A stretch of DNA of 64,000 nt from the NCBI RefSeq assembly GCF_001956985.1, contig NZ_CP019082.1, positions 2,542,001 through 2,606,000 of the forward strand. The letters run 5' to 3'. Numbering within the stretch: position 1 is the stretch's first letter; each line of letters opens with the position of its first letter. Source of the stretch: Paludisphaera borealis (GTDB taxonomy: Bacteria; Planctomycetota; Planctomycetia; Isosphaerales; Isosphaeraceae). A model generated the notes under the pieces. The model was not told where the DNA came from. It saw only the letters and a program-made list of their open reading frames with translations, and made no database searches. Both the position numbers and the translations under genes were made by a program. This document shows, piece after piece, positions 54,119-63,181 of this stretch.

Positions 54119-56764
54119 TTAAGGCGCATGCGGCCTCCTCCGCCCGTAGAAGGCCCTCTTGGCGAGTTCCGTCGCGGCAACGTAGGAGGCGACAATCGCC
54201 CCCATTGCGAGCAGGAATCCAACCGGCAGCGCCTGGAATCCCAGTGCCCGCCCCGGCGAGGTGTAGGGAAGAGCCAGAGTCACGAGGCCGACCACGGCCG
54301 TGCTTGCGAGGAGTGTCCGGCCGGGCCGGCTTGCAAAGAACGGCCGCCGCGTGCGGATCACGAGTACGATCAACGAAGCCGAGATCACCGACTCCACGAA
54401 CCATCCCGTCCGGAATTCCCCAGGCGCGGCGCGGAGGGCGAGAAGCAGAACGCCGAATGTGGCGAAATCGAAGAGCGAACTCAAGGCCCCGAAGACAACC
54501 ATGAAGTCACGGATGTCGCCGACATCCCACCGCCGCGGCTGTTCGGTCAGTTCGGGGTCGACGCCATCGGTGGCAATGGCCATCTCGGGCAGGTCGGTCA
54601 GGAGGTTCATGAAGAGGATCTGCTTGGGGAGAAGTGGCAGGAACGAGATGAGTGGGGAGAGCCCCGCCATGCTGAGCATGTTGCCGAAATTCGCGCTCGT
54701 GGCCATGTAGACGTACTTCAGCGTGTTGGCGAAGGCGACGCGCCCCTCCCGGACGCCCTCGACCAGGACGCCAAGGTCCTTCTCCAGGAGGACGATGTCG
54801 GCCGCTTCCTTGGCGACGTCCACGGCCGAGTCGACCGAGATGCCGACGTCGGCGGCGTGCAGGGCCGAGGCGTCGTTGATCCCATCGCCCAGATAACCCA
54901 CCACGTTTCCGGCCTTTTTGAGGGCGAGGAGGATCCGCTCCTTCTGGTTGGGCTCGATCTCAGCGAAGATCTCGACCTCGCTGACCCTCCGGGTCAGGGC
55001 GGCGTCGCTCATCCGGGCGATCTCTGGCCCTGTGAGGATGCCTGGGCCGGTGAGCCCCACGAGCTTGCTCACCGTCGCGGCGACGAGCCGGTTATCACCC
55101 GTGATGACCTTCAGGGCGATACCGAGCCGCCCCAACTCCCGTATGGTCGCGTCGATCCCGGTCTTCGGGGGATCGTGGAGCACTAGGAACCCTAGGAACG
55201 TCATGTCCGCCTCGTGGCTCCTCGTAGGGCGCGATTCGGTCCCGAAGTCACGGTACGCCACCCCCAGTGCGCGAAACCCGCCGCCGCCCAGCTCCGCGTA
55301 ACGCCGCTCGACCTCGGGACGCACGGAGGCGAGCTCGACGACTTCGCCCCCGACCCCCTCGGCCCGCGTGCAAGCCTCCAGAACGTTCGCAAGGGCCCCC
55401 TTAGTGACCAGGAAGCGGCGGCCGTCCCGCTCTACCGCCACGCTGAGTCGCTTGCGGACGAAGTCGTAGGGGACCTCGCCGAGTTTGCGGAAGCCGGTGA
55501 GGTCGAAGGATCGGTGGGCGCGGACGGCTTCATCGATCGGGTTGGAGAACCCGGCCTCGAACGAGGCGTTGATGAAGGCGTGTAACAGGACCTTCTGGCT
55601 GGGGCGGCCCGCGAAGTCCAGGGCCCCCTGCAGCCGGACGACCCCCTCGGTCAGCGTGCCCGTCTTGTCGGAGCAGAGGACGTTCATGCTGCCGAAGCTC
55701 TCGATCGAGGCGAGCCGCTTGACGATCACCTTCTGCTTCGCCATCTCGCGAGCACCGTGCGCAAGGTTGACGCCGACGATCGCCGGCAGTAGTTGGGGGG
55801 TCAGCCCGACGGCCAGCGCCGTAGAGAACAGGAGGGCGTCGAGGGCCGGGCGCCCCAGGGCGACGTTGACGGCGAAGATGACCAGGACCAGGATGAGCGT
55901 TAGTTGCATGAGGAAGTAGCCGAACCGTCGGACACCGCGCTCGAATTCGGCCTCGGGCCGCTCCCGACCCATCCGGCCAGAGACGCGGCCGAACTCAGTC
56001 TCCGCGCCGATGTGGACGGCAAGGGCCTTGGCACAGCCGCTGACCACGTGGGTGCCCATGAAGAGGCAGTTGCTCCGCCGTCCGAGCGCCGTCCCCTCGG
56101 GGAGCCGCCCCGTGGCCTTTTCCACCGGGAAGGTTTCCCCCGTCAAGGTCGCCTCGTCGAGATGGAGGTCGGTGGACTCAAGGACGAGGCAATCGGCCGG
56201 GACGACGTCGCCGGCGTTGAGCACGACGAGATCCCCCGTCACGACCTCCTCGGCCGGGATCTCGGCCTCCGAGCCGTCCCGTAAGACCGCGGCCTTGATC
56301 CTGACTCGGGCCAGCAGCGTCTCGACGGCGTCGGCGGCCCCGCGCTCCTGCCAGAAGCCGAGCAAGCCGCTCCCCAGGACGATCGTCAGGATGATGAGGG
56401 CGTCGGTGAGCTGCCCGAGCGAGGCCGACATGCAGGCCGCTACGGCCAGGATCAGGATGATCGGGCTCTTGAACTGGGAGAAAAGCAGGCCCAGCCGGCC
56501 TTGCCCGCTCCGCCGGATCGCCCGTCCGCCCCGGAGCGCGAGCCTCCGTCTCGCCTCTTCACCCGTCAGCCCCCGCCGGTCGGAACCGGTTCGTCGGAGC
56601 ACATCCGCGGCGTCGAGGCTCCAGAAGTCCGCCATCCCTCGTTCGTCGACGACCATAGAGGACTTAGCGGACTCGGTGCCCGAGATGCTCCTCGCACGCC
56701 GAGCCGCGCGGACCGGCTTCCCCGGAAAGGAAACCTCGGGATGTCGACCTCGGCTCGCGCCCAT
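54119..56764 (-). CDS. Magnesium/cation P-type ATPase (MgtA-like)
   Basis: About 881 residues from ATG 56764 (ggag eight bases upstream); a later ATG at 56635 (MADFWSLDA) is also possible, while 56875 falls inside the shared leader. Motifs: cation ATPase N-terminus (FWSLDAADVLRR), TLTGETFPVEK, CSDKTGTLTEG (phosphorylated aspartate), KGALANVLEAC, VITGDNRLVA, YLGDGINDASALHAADVGISVDSAVDVAKEAADIVLLEKDL. Ten membrane helices by inspection. In dormancy regulons such as that of Mycobacterium a related pump (CtpF) is co-regulated with Hsp20 and Usp genes. Confidence 0.9.
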   Translation of the reverse strand: MGASRGRHPEVSFPGKPVRAARRARSISGTESAKSSMVVDERGMADFWSLDAADVLRRTGSDRRGLTGEEARRRLALRGGRAIRRSGQGRLGLLFSQFKSPIILILAVAACMSASLGQLTDALIILTIVLGSGLLGFWQERGAADAVETLLARVRIKAAVLRDGSEAEIPAEEVVTGDLVVLNAGDVVPADCLVLESTDLHLDEATLTGETFPVEKATGRLPEGTALGRRSNCLFMGTHVVSGCAKALAVHIGAETEFGRVSGRMGRERPEAEFERGVRRFGYFLMQLTLILVLVIFAVNVALGRPALDALLFSTALAVGLTPQLLPAIVGVNLAHGAREMAKQKVIVKRLASIESFGSMNVLCSDKTGTLTEGVVRLQGALDFAGRPSQKVLLHAFINASFEAGFSNPIDEAVRAHRSFDLTGFRKLGEVPYDFVRKRLSVAVERDGRRFLVTKGALANVLEACTRAEGVGGEVVELASVRPEVERRYAELGGGGFRALGVAYRDFGTESRPTRSHEADMTFLGFLVLHDPPKTGIDATIRELGRLGIALKVITGDNRLVAATVSKLVGLTGPGILTGPEIARMSDAALTRRVSEVEIFAEIEPNQKERILLALKKAGNVVGYLGDGINDASALHAADVGISVDSAVDVAKEAADIVLLEKDLGVLVEGVREGRVAFANTLKYVYMATSANFGNMLSMAGLSPLISFLPLLPKQILFMNLLTDLPEMAIATDGVDPELTEQPRRWDVGDIRDFMVVFGALSSLFDFATFGVLLLALRAAPGEFRTGWFVESVISASLIVLVIRTRRPFFASRPGRTLLASTAVVGLVTLALPYTSPGRALGFQALPVGFLLAMGAIVASYVAATELAKRAFYGRRRPHAP

Positions 56765-56807
56765 CGCGATCACTCCACGGGTTTGTTCGTCGAGCGAAGG
56801 CCAATTG

Positions 56808-56960
56808 CCAAAAAAACGACCAACCGAGGTCTCGCATGGCGTGGCCGCTTCAGCCGGGTCTTGATCGCGCGGCATGAGCGGCCGTCAGCCTCAAGAGCCC
56901 AGAACGCGACTCGTGGCTGAGAAGTTCACGGGATTCCCGACGGGCGGGTGTTTTTCGTCG
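56808..56960 (-). promoter_or_regulatory. Shared stress leader, copy upstream of the Mg-ATPase
   Basis: Base-by-base similar to 45205-45365: gccaaaaa, gaggtctcgca-ggcg-ggccgc (core 56834-56848), cttgatcgc (56860-56868), gagcgg, agaagttcacgggattc, and tttttcgtcg. The right arm of the inverted repeat has diverged (gcggccgt instead of gcgatcaa). Confidence 0.6.
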
Positions 56961-57002
56961 ACCTTTGGGATTCACCAGCGGCGATCGCAGCTTTGCAAAG
57001 TT

Positions 57003-58031
57003 TCAGGCCACCCGCAGGACCTTGGCCCCGCGAACGATCCCCGCCTTCATCTCGGTCAGGGCGCGGTTCGCCTCCTCCAGGGGATACTCCTGCACCTCGG
57101 CCTTGAGTGGGATCTCGGCCGCCAGCCGGAGGAACTCGCGCACGTCGGCGCGGGTGACGTTGGCGACGCTCTTGATCTCCTTCTCGAGCCAGAGGTGCTT
57201 CGGGTAGTCGAGCCCCAGCAGCGCCTCCTTGTCGGCTTCCTCCTTGCGGATCGCGTTGACGACCAGCCGCCCGCCACGCTCGAGATTCCCGAGTGCCTCG
57301 ACGACCGTCGTCCAGGCGGGGGTCGTGTCGATGATGGCGTGTAGCGCCTCCGGGGAACGCTCGGCGGTGTCGCCCGCCCAGGTGGCGCCGAGCTCCCGAG
57401 CGAAGACTCGCTCCGACTCGGTGCGGGCGAAGACGAAGACCCGGGTGCCGGGAAACCTGTGGCGGACCAGCTTCAGCACGAGATGCGCCGACGCGCCAAA
57501 GCCGGTCAGGCCCAGGCTTTGGCCGTCTTCCATGCCGGTCAGACGGAGCGATCGGAAGCCGATGGCCCCGGCGCAAAGGAGGGGCGCGGCCTCCTCGTCG
57601 TCGAACACGTCCGGGATCGCGTGGGCGAAGGCCGCAGGCGCAGTCATCCGCTCAGCGTATCCGCCGCTCGCATCGCGGCCGGTCGCACGGAACTGGCTGC
57701 ATAGGTTCTCCAGGCCCCGGCGGCAATAGGCGCATCGCCCGCAAGCAGAGAAAATCCAGGCGACTCCGACTCGATCGCCGACCCGGAAGCCCTCCGCGCT
57801 TGGGCCCAGGTCTTCGACCCGGCCCACGACCTGATGGCCCGGGATGATCGGTAGTCGTGGCGGCGGCGACCGCCCCTCGATCTCGTCGAGCTCGGTGTGG
57901 CAGACCCCGCAGGCGTTCACCCGGATCAGGATCTCGCCCGGCCCCGGCACCGGATCGGGCCAGTCGACCGACTCGAGCGGCGTCGGGTTGGCCCATAGGG
58001 GGCCTACGGCCTTCAGCAGCATTGCCCGCAT
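57003..58031 (-). CDS. Zinc-dependent alcohol dehydrogenase
   Basis: 342 residues, AdhA-like group: ILIRVNACGVCHTELDEIEG (catalytic zinc Cys and the following His/Glu), PIIPGHQVVGRVEDLG, structural zinc cysteines in FSACGRCAYCRRGLENLCSQF, NAD fold with LGLTGFGASAHLVLKLVRHRFPGTRVFVF. It interconverts alcohols and aldehydes; zinc alcohol dehydrogenases of this group are frequent neighbours of Pat and Usp genes. Confidence 0.92.
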   Translation of the reverse strand: MRAMLLKAVGPLWANPTPLESVDWPDPVPGPGEILIRVNACGVCHTELDEIEGRSPPPRLPIIPGHQVVGRVEDLGPSAEGFRVGDRVGVAWIFSACGRCAYCRRGLENLCSQFRATGRDASGGYAERMTAPAAFAHAIPDVFDDEEAAPLLCAGAIGFRSLRLTGMEDGQSLGLTGFGASAHLVLKLVRHRFPGTRVFVFARTESERVFARELGATWAGDTAERSPEALHAIIDTTPAWTTVVEALGNLERGGRLVVNAIRKEEADKEALLGLDYPKHLWLEKEIKSVANVTRADVREFLRLAAEIPLKAEVQEYPLEEANRALTEMKAGIVRGAKVLRVA

Positions 58032-58360
58032 CGTCAGAACACCCCCGAATCGTTGCCGGCCTCAACCTTGACCGGCATAACCTCACCCTCGCCGGGTTTC
58101 CGACCCCCACGTGCCGAGCAAAGGGGAATGCCGGCCCAGCCGCGGATCCGGATTTCGAGTGTCAGCAGCATGTCGAAGCAGACCCGGACATGGGCCCGGA
58201 TGAGCCAGATCAAAGCCACCGAACTCGCACCGGGTTCGCTCCCCAGGTCCGGGCCCGTCCTCGCCATCGGGATCAACATCGCGCATCTCTCCTCAGTGAG
58301 ATGGAAGACTCGGAACAGGCAAGGGGAATCGCTAAGGACTTGGACGTCGGCCTCGGTCCG
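58032..58360. other. Gap between alcohol dehydrogenase and anti-sigma remnant
   Basis: About 330 bases with no supported gene; it contains the alcohol dehydrogenase promoter region. No copy of the shared leader was seen here. Confidence 0.4.
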
Positions 58361-58492
58361 TTACACGCGCACTACGGATCCGCGTCCGGGTGATCGCTGT
58401 GATCCTCGGATTGTGCTTGTGGGGCCGAGGCCTGGCGAGTCGATGCCTTCGAGCCGGCCGAGGGCGTAATCCAGCAGGTTCGTGGGCTTCAT
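58361..58492 (-). pseudogene. Truncated anti-sigma factor start
   Basis: ATG 58492, four bases after the sigma-factor stop, gives MKPTNLLDYALGRLEG, the usual start of zinc-finger-type anti-sigma proteins encoded behind ECF sigma genes; the rest is short and ends at 58361 without a zinc motif or membrane helix. The gene appears broken, which would free the sigma factor from control. Confidence 0.5.
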
Positions 58493-58496
58493 GGCC

Positions 58497-59243
58497 TCAT
58501 GGCTCCCCCGCCCGATTGTACCGCTCGGCCAGAACGCGCAGTCGGGCGATTGCGCAATGCAGCCGCGACTTGACCGTGCCGAGGGGAATCCCCAAAAGGC
58601 AGGCGATCTCGGCGTCCGGAAGACCCTGGTAGTAGGACAGCTCCAGCGTCTGGCGCTGCAACTCCGGCAGCCGGGCCAAGCTCTCGCAGACCCACCGCTG
58701 ACGCTCCCGTTCTTGCAACTCCTCGAGCGGCCCCGGCTCAGTGCTGGCCAACAGTTCGGCGAGGGGACCGGGATCATCCCCCACTTGCGGCGAGTCGAGC
58801 CGGAGCGCAGGCCGATGCCGGGCCCGCCGCAGGACGTCGATCGCGCGATGGCGAGCGACTGCGTACAGCCACGGCCGGGCCGGCCACCCGTCCCTGTACA
58901 GGCTGCACTTGGCGTGAACCAGGAGGAATACGTCCTGGAGCACGTCCTCGGCCAGGATCGCGTCGCCGAGGTATCGTGCGAGGTAACGGTGCAGCTCACC
59001 GGAGTAGCGGCGTAAGAGTTCGGCCAGGCTCTCGGGCTCTCGGTCTTCCCGATAGTGGCCGAGCAGGTCCTCGTCGCTCGACGACTCGAGGTCGTCCGTC
59101 GCCTCTGCCGCGGGGCTCGGTCGGCGAGTTTGGGATGTCGCTTCCCCTCCTGGCGCGGTGGGCCGGCGAGGCGATCGACGTCCGGATCCAACACGGAGCC
59201 GATCGCTCCGGGTTGGTGAATAAAGCGTCGCGGACAAGGACAT
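58497..59243 (-). CDS. ECF-type RNA polymerase sigma factor
   Basis: 248 residues from ATG 59243, which has ggaggt at the right distance; the frame is open further upstream. Region 2: LLRRYSGELHRYLARYLGDAILAEDVLQDVFLLVHAKCSLYRDGWPARPWLYAVARHRAIDVLRRA. Region 4: ESLARLPELQRQTLELSYYQGLPDAEIACLLGIPLGTVKSRLHCAIARL. It directs transcription of a stress regulon. Its own leader carries a copy of the shared stress motif, so it may control or belong to that regulon. Confidence 0.9.
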   Translation of the reverse strand: MSLSATLYSPTRSDRLRVGSGRRSPRRPTAPGGEATSQTRRPSPAAEATDDLESSSDEDLLGHYREDREPESLAELLRRYSGELHRYLARYLGDAILAEDVLQDVFLLVHAKCSLYRDGWPARPWLYAVARHRAIDVLRRARHRPALRLDSPQVGDDPGPLAELLASTEPGPLEELQERERQRWVCESLARLPELQRQTLELSYYQGLPDAEIACLLGIPLGTVKSRLHCAIARLRVLAERYNRAGEP

Positions 59244-59359
59244 GGGTCCACCTCCCGGGGTCCTGGGCGGTGGGCCCGGGACCGCATAAAGACTGCGGAG
59301 GCCATCGTAGCCGGAGGGCGAGAGCGGGAGGCGGCCCTTGAATCCGATCGTCGAGTCGG

Positions 59360-59460
59360 AGGGCGCACAATAAAAGCCCGCCTCTGTGATGGATCGCACA
59401 GGGGGGCCGCCATGGCCGAGTTGCATCGCCCGTCACGAGCGATGATTGTGAGGATTCTAG
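59360..59460 (-). promoter_or_regulatory. Shared stress leader, copy upstream of the ECF sigma gene
   Basis: Core gcacaggggggccgc at 59396-59410 (complement GCGGCCCCCCTGTGC), then catggcc and CATCGC-N9-GCGATG at 59424-59444, with the same nine-base spacer as at hsp20 except one base. Confidence 0.6.
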
Positions 59461-60039
59461 AACGCGGGCCGTCCGGAGTCAACCTGCATTCTCGCCGGAC
59501 CGATCCGGTCGACCCCGGCCGCGCCCTTGGCTCACGCCGGGCCGAGGGCGACCGAGCGAGCGGCTCCGAATGTGGAGTGTCGGGCGAACCGGTAATAGGT
59601 TCCTCGTTCCTCCGCCTCGGGCTTCAATGATGATCAACCCGGAGATGCCCCGCTTCGGGCTTCTGGCCGGCACCGATGTCGGGACCGTCGGGCAGGTTGT
59701 TTTCCACAGCCTCTATCCGCCTATAGAAGCCGTGGTGCGTCAGCCTCGCCTCAGTCCACGTTGAGACGAAATCCCAACGGCATGCTTAATGTAGCTTGTT
59801 GCGTATTCATGACAATCTGCAAACTTTAGAAAACTGTTGCAGTGGGGCCTGGCAAAAGGCTCTTACGCCATGAAAACGACCACATCATGATCCGTTCTTC
59901 GCAAGCATCTCTCGCTCGAATGCGGCCACCGAATGTTCCGGGGAAGCCGATGCGACGCGGCCTGCGTCGTCCGCTCCGGGATATGTCGATTTTTCCCCAG
60001 CTGCATCTTGACAGACCCAATACGCGGATTATGCTCAGG
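59461..60039. other. Divergent intergenic region
   Basis: About 580 bases between leftward and rightward units. No supported gene; a moderately A/T-rich stretch at 59770-59840 is the only change in composition noted. Confidence 0.4.
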
Positions 60040-60125
60040 GTGTCGAGGCTCAAGATGGGTATTCGACGCTCGGCTATGGCGGCCCCTCCATGCGGAATAG
60101 CGCAAGGACGGGGCTCTTTTCTTGC
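60040..60125 (+). promoter_or_regulatory. Shared stress leader, copy upstream of the BON/Usp unit
   Basis: On the + strand: ggctatggcggcccctcc-atgcgg (core 60079-60093) followed by gacggggctcttttcttg, the same order and spacing as in the hsp20 copy read on its transcribed strand. The upstream palindrome is not conserved here. Confidence 0.55.
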
Positions 60126-60263
60126 GCCTTGCTTCCCGTCCCACGACCGGACGACCCTACCCGGGCGGTCGCACGCTGGGTTTGACTTGATTTCGCGGTA
60201 ATGGCTGCCGCTTCTTCGGCCTCGGCGACGTGTTTTCGTCGCCGGCCCAAAGGAGACGGCACC

Positions 60264-60578
60264 GTGCTGACGCCCCGACATCCATCTTCAACGCTCTCTC
60301 CGCAAGACCCGACCGTCGCAGACGGCCCCGCCAAACTCGCCGAGGCGATCAGGTCCGCCCTCGGACGCTGTGGCTACTCGGCGCTAAAGGATGTGGCGTG
60401 CGACGTGACGGATGGCGTGGCGCTGCTCCGAGGACGCGTGCCCTCATACTACCTGAAACAGGTCGCCCAGATGGCAGCCATGGACGCTGCGGGCGTTCAT
60501 TCGGTCGTCAACAGGATCGACGTCGTCACATCAAGCAACGCACGAGCCGGATCCTCAAGTGTTCGGCTCATCGACTGA
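60264..60578 (+). CDS. BON-domain protein, single repeat
   Basis: GTG at 60264 follows aaaggag; 104 residues. One BON module: AKLAEAIRSALGRCGYSALKDVACDVTDGVALLRGRVPSYYLKQVAQMAAMDAAGVHSVVNRIDVV. No signal peptide. It shares an orientation and probably a transcript with the universal stress protein 370 bases downstream; the interval between holds no recognised gene. Confidence 0.8.
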   Translation: MLTPRHPSSTLSPQDPTVADGPAKLAEAIRSALGRCGYSALKDVACDVTDGVALLRGRVPSYYLKQVAQMAAMDAAGVHSVVNRIDVVTSSNARAGSSSVRLID

Positions 60579-60950
60579 TCTGATGAAGGCGATCCGTCGC
60601 ACGCAATTAAGGAGCCCGAACCCTGCAGGCCCCAAGCCCGGCACGAACGAGTCGCTGGCCGTCGGCTGGACGATCGGCATCCCGCTTCTCGAGATCCGCG
60701 GCGGCCGGGTTCACCGCGCCGAGCTGCTGCCGTCCTCCGCCGGCGTTTCCGCCGATCTCCGATTGGCGGCAGCACCGCCAGGCAGATGAAAACTGTGCAG
60801 CGGATTTCATGGAAGGTGCCGAACGACCGCTCTCCCGGACCCTTGAAAATAGAGGGCCGTCCCGACAAATTCATCGCCCACTCTGAATCGATGCCCCCGC
60901 CGGAAGCGCTTGCCCGCACGGACCGTCCGGCATTCCTGAGGAGCCGACAG

Positions 60951-62318
60951 ATGACCCCGATCCGCACCATCCTGGTTCCAACCGATTTCTCGCCGCAGTC
61001 GAATCACGCCCTCAGCACCGCCGCCGCCCTGGCCCGCGAGCATGGGGCGCGCCTGGTGGTGGTGAACGTCGAGCTGCTGTGTTCCGACGACCCGCCCCCG
61101 AGTTCGCACGCCGAGGAGTCCTTCCGACGGGCGTGCGAGGAACGGCTCGATCGCTTTTGCAAGCCTGCGCGAGGAGTGACTCTCGAAAAGAGGCTGACGC
61201 GCGGCGCGCCCGCCGAGGAAATCCTCCGCGTCGCCGAGGCTTCCGATTGCGACCTCATCGTCATGGGCACCCACGGACGCACGGGCCTGGGCCGCTTGCT
61301 ACTTGGCAGCGTAACCGAGCAGGTTATGCGCCGTGCGAAGGTCTCCATGCTCGCCATCCGCGTACCTGCCGATGACGCCGAGTCCGAATCCGGCGACGAG
61401 GCGGAGACGCTCCAAGAGGCGGGGGGGTCTCCGGTCCGCACTATCTTGGTCCCGATGGATTTCTCCAAGAACGCGAACTACGCCTTCGACACGGCCATCT
61501 CCTTGGCTCGCGATTCCGGCGCGCGGGTCATCTTGCTTCACGTCGAGGAATTGGAAGAGCCGATATGGTCGGGCGAGCTGCCCGCGGCGTACGACGCCGA
61601 GGTGGTATTAAGGAAGCACGCACGCAAGCGGCTGAGAACCTGCTGCGATGCGGTGACGGGCGTCGCCGTGGAGTGGAGATCGACCTCGGGCCGCCCGGCC
61701 GAAGAGATCCTCCGCGTCGCGGACGAGTCCCATTGCGACCTCATCATCATGAGCACACACGGATCCAGAGGGCTGGATCGGCTGCTGTTCGGCAGCGTCG
61801 CCGAGGAGGTGCTGCGGCGGACGAAGTGCCCGCTCCTCGTCGTGAAGACTCCGGTCCGCACCGTCGCCTCGCACGACCCGATGGACCCGGCCTTCACCAA
61901 GGTGGGGCCGCCCCGTAGCGAGAAAGAGTCGAGCCTCGTCCCGACGATTGAACAGCACACCACCCCCCCGAAGGCCGACGCTGACAAGATCGTCGTCCTG
62001 CACGGCCTCTGCCCCTGCACGGGGCACCCCGTCTCCTACGTCCACCATCACGAGTTCCCCGAGGTCGTCGGCGAGGGTGACACGGACGCCGAAGGCGTGA
62101 ATCACCTGACGCTCCTGCTCGGCCGGGCCCGCGACAACGCCGGCGGCGACTGGCGGAGGGATGCGATCGATCGGGCCGTCGAGGATGCGGCGGAATTCGG
62201 CAGGTCACTCCCGCCCGACCCAGACTTCCACAAGTTCCTGGCGTTCGAGGACGAAGCGTCCATGGAGGGCGATGCGCACGGGAGGGTCGCCGTCCTACCC
62301 CGAAGAGACGTCCCATGA
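60951..62318 (+). CDS. Tandem universal stress protein with unknown C-terminal domain
   Basis: 455 residues from ATG 60951 (gaggag upstream). Usp domain 1 (residues ~1-140): IRTILVPTDFSPQSNHAL and GTHGRTGLGRLLLGSVTEQV (ATP-binding Gx2Gx9GS). Domain 2 (~160-300): VRTILVPMDFSKNANYAF and STHGSRGLDRLLFGSVAEEV. The last ~120 residues (VVLHGLCPCTGHPVSYVHHHEFPEVVGEGDTD onward) have Cys/His-rich starts and match nothing I recognise. Probably an ATP-binding stress regulator. Confidence 0.9.
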   Translation: MTPIRTILVPTDFSPQSNHALSTAAALAREHGARLVVVNVELLCSDDPPPSSHAEESFRRACEERLDRFCKPARGVTLEKRLTRGAPAEEILRVAEASDCDLIVMGTHGRTGLGRLLLGSVTEQVMRRAKVSMLAIRVPADDAESESGDEAETLQEAGGSPVRTILVPMDFSKNANYAFDTAISLARDSGARVILLHVEELEEPIWSGELPAAYDAEVVLRKHARKRLRTCCDAVTGVAVEWRSTSGRPAEEILRVADESHCDLIIMSTHGSRGLDRLLFGSVAEEVLRRTKCPLLVVKTPVRTVASHDPMDPAFTKVGPPRSEKESSLVPTIEQHTTPPKADADKIVVLHGLCPCTGHPVSYVHHHEFPEVVGEGDTDAEGVNHLTLLLGRARDNAGGDWRRDAIDRAVEDAAEFGRSLPPDPDFHKFLAFEDEASMEGDAHGRVAVLPRRDVP

Positions 62319-62519
62319 ACGACCGCACCGGTTTGCAACCCGAGATTCCATCATTCCGAAAGAAGCCGTCGCATCGCCTGACGCAGCAAACCATCTCTTC
62401 CTTCCAGTTATCAAGGACATTCCTACTTAAGCTTCCCAGGGCTCAGGCGGCTGGGATTTCCGGATAGCCGCTATGCCCCAGAGCTCTACTGTAACCGTTC
62501 AAGCGGATGCTTGATTGCT
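62319..62519. other. Short intergenic gap
   Basis: Nothing recognised; lies between the stress protein and the IS701 remnant. Confidence 0.4.
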
Positions 62520-63181
62520 CACCCCGGGTCGAATCGCGCGGCTGGCGGGGAGCGGCGGGGAGGGAGTCGGTTGGCGGATTTGCGCCAGTGGTAGATGCGC
62601 GCCTCCTTGTTGCGCCGCAGGACTCGGTTGACGACGCGGATCGTTTCCTCGGCCGTCGCCGCCCGTCGAGCCGCAGCAGTCGCGTCATGATCTGGCGCAC
62701 TCTGGGCGAGATCGCCGCCGGGGTTCTCCCCCGATCCTCCGCCGCTCCAGGAGGAGGAACCACAACGCGACGAACGACAGGGTCATATGGGAATGCCAGC
62801 CTACCCAGCTCCGGACCTCGTGGTGGGCCAGTCCGACCTCCCCCTTGGCCGCCTCGAACACCTCCTCGAGCGATGGCGTTTCCGCTGGGCTCGAGCCGCC
62901 TGGTCCAGTGGGACGTCGGGGCCGGCGTTGGTCAGGGCCTAAGTCGACCCGGGTTTCGCCGACGCTGCGGATTGCGATCAGCTCGCAGGTCTTGCGTTCC
63001 CCCCCCCAGCCGGCCGCGGAGGACCAGCGCGGCGGTCCGCCGCTGCTCGACGCGGAAAAAACCGCGGCATATAGCACCGCAGGAACTCTTCCAACCGCCC
63101 GAGCCGCTCGCCGACGGCCTCGGTCGTCACGACGCGTCGGCCAGCAGAGTCCGCGACTTCGGATGATCCAGGATCGACATG
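62520..63181 (-). pseudogene. IS701-family transposase, internally deleted and frameshifted
   Basis: N-terminal part from 63181: MSILDHPKSRTLLADA, then a stop and frame changes through a stretch like LEEFLRCYMPRFFRVEQRR. After a deletion the C-terminal part is joined: SLEEVFEAAKGEVGLAHHEVRSWVGWHSHMTLSFVALWFLLLERRR, followed in other frames by VRQIMTRLLRL and NKEARIYHW. The DDE core is missing. Confidence 0.7.

Noticed and set aside
56765-56875. Earliest ATG for the Mg-ATPase
   Set aside because: It lies in the conserved leader shared with non-homologous genes and has no ribosome site.
59244-59426. 61-codon upstream extension of the sigma factor
   Set aside because: It covers the shared leader; ATG 59243 has a much better ribosome site.
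45239-60093. Sigma-54 promoter reading of the shared leader core
   Set aside because: GG and GC are nine bases apart in all four copies, where sigma-54 promoters need ten, and no enhancer-binding protein gene is nearby.
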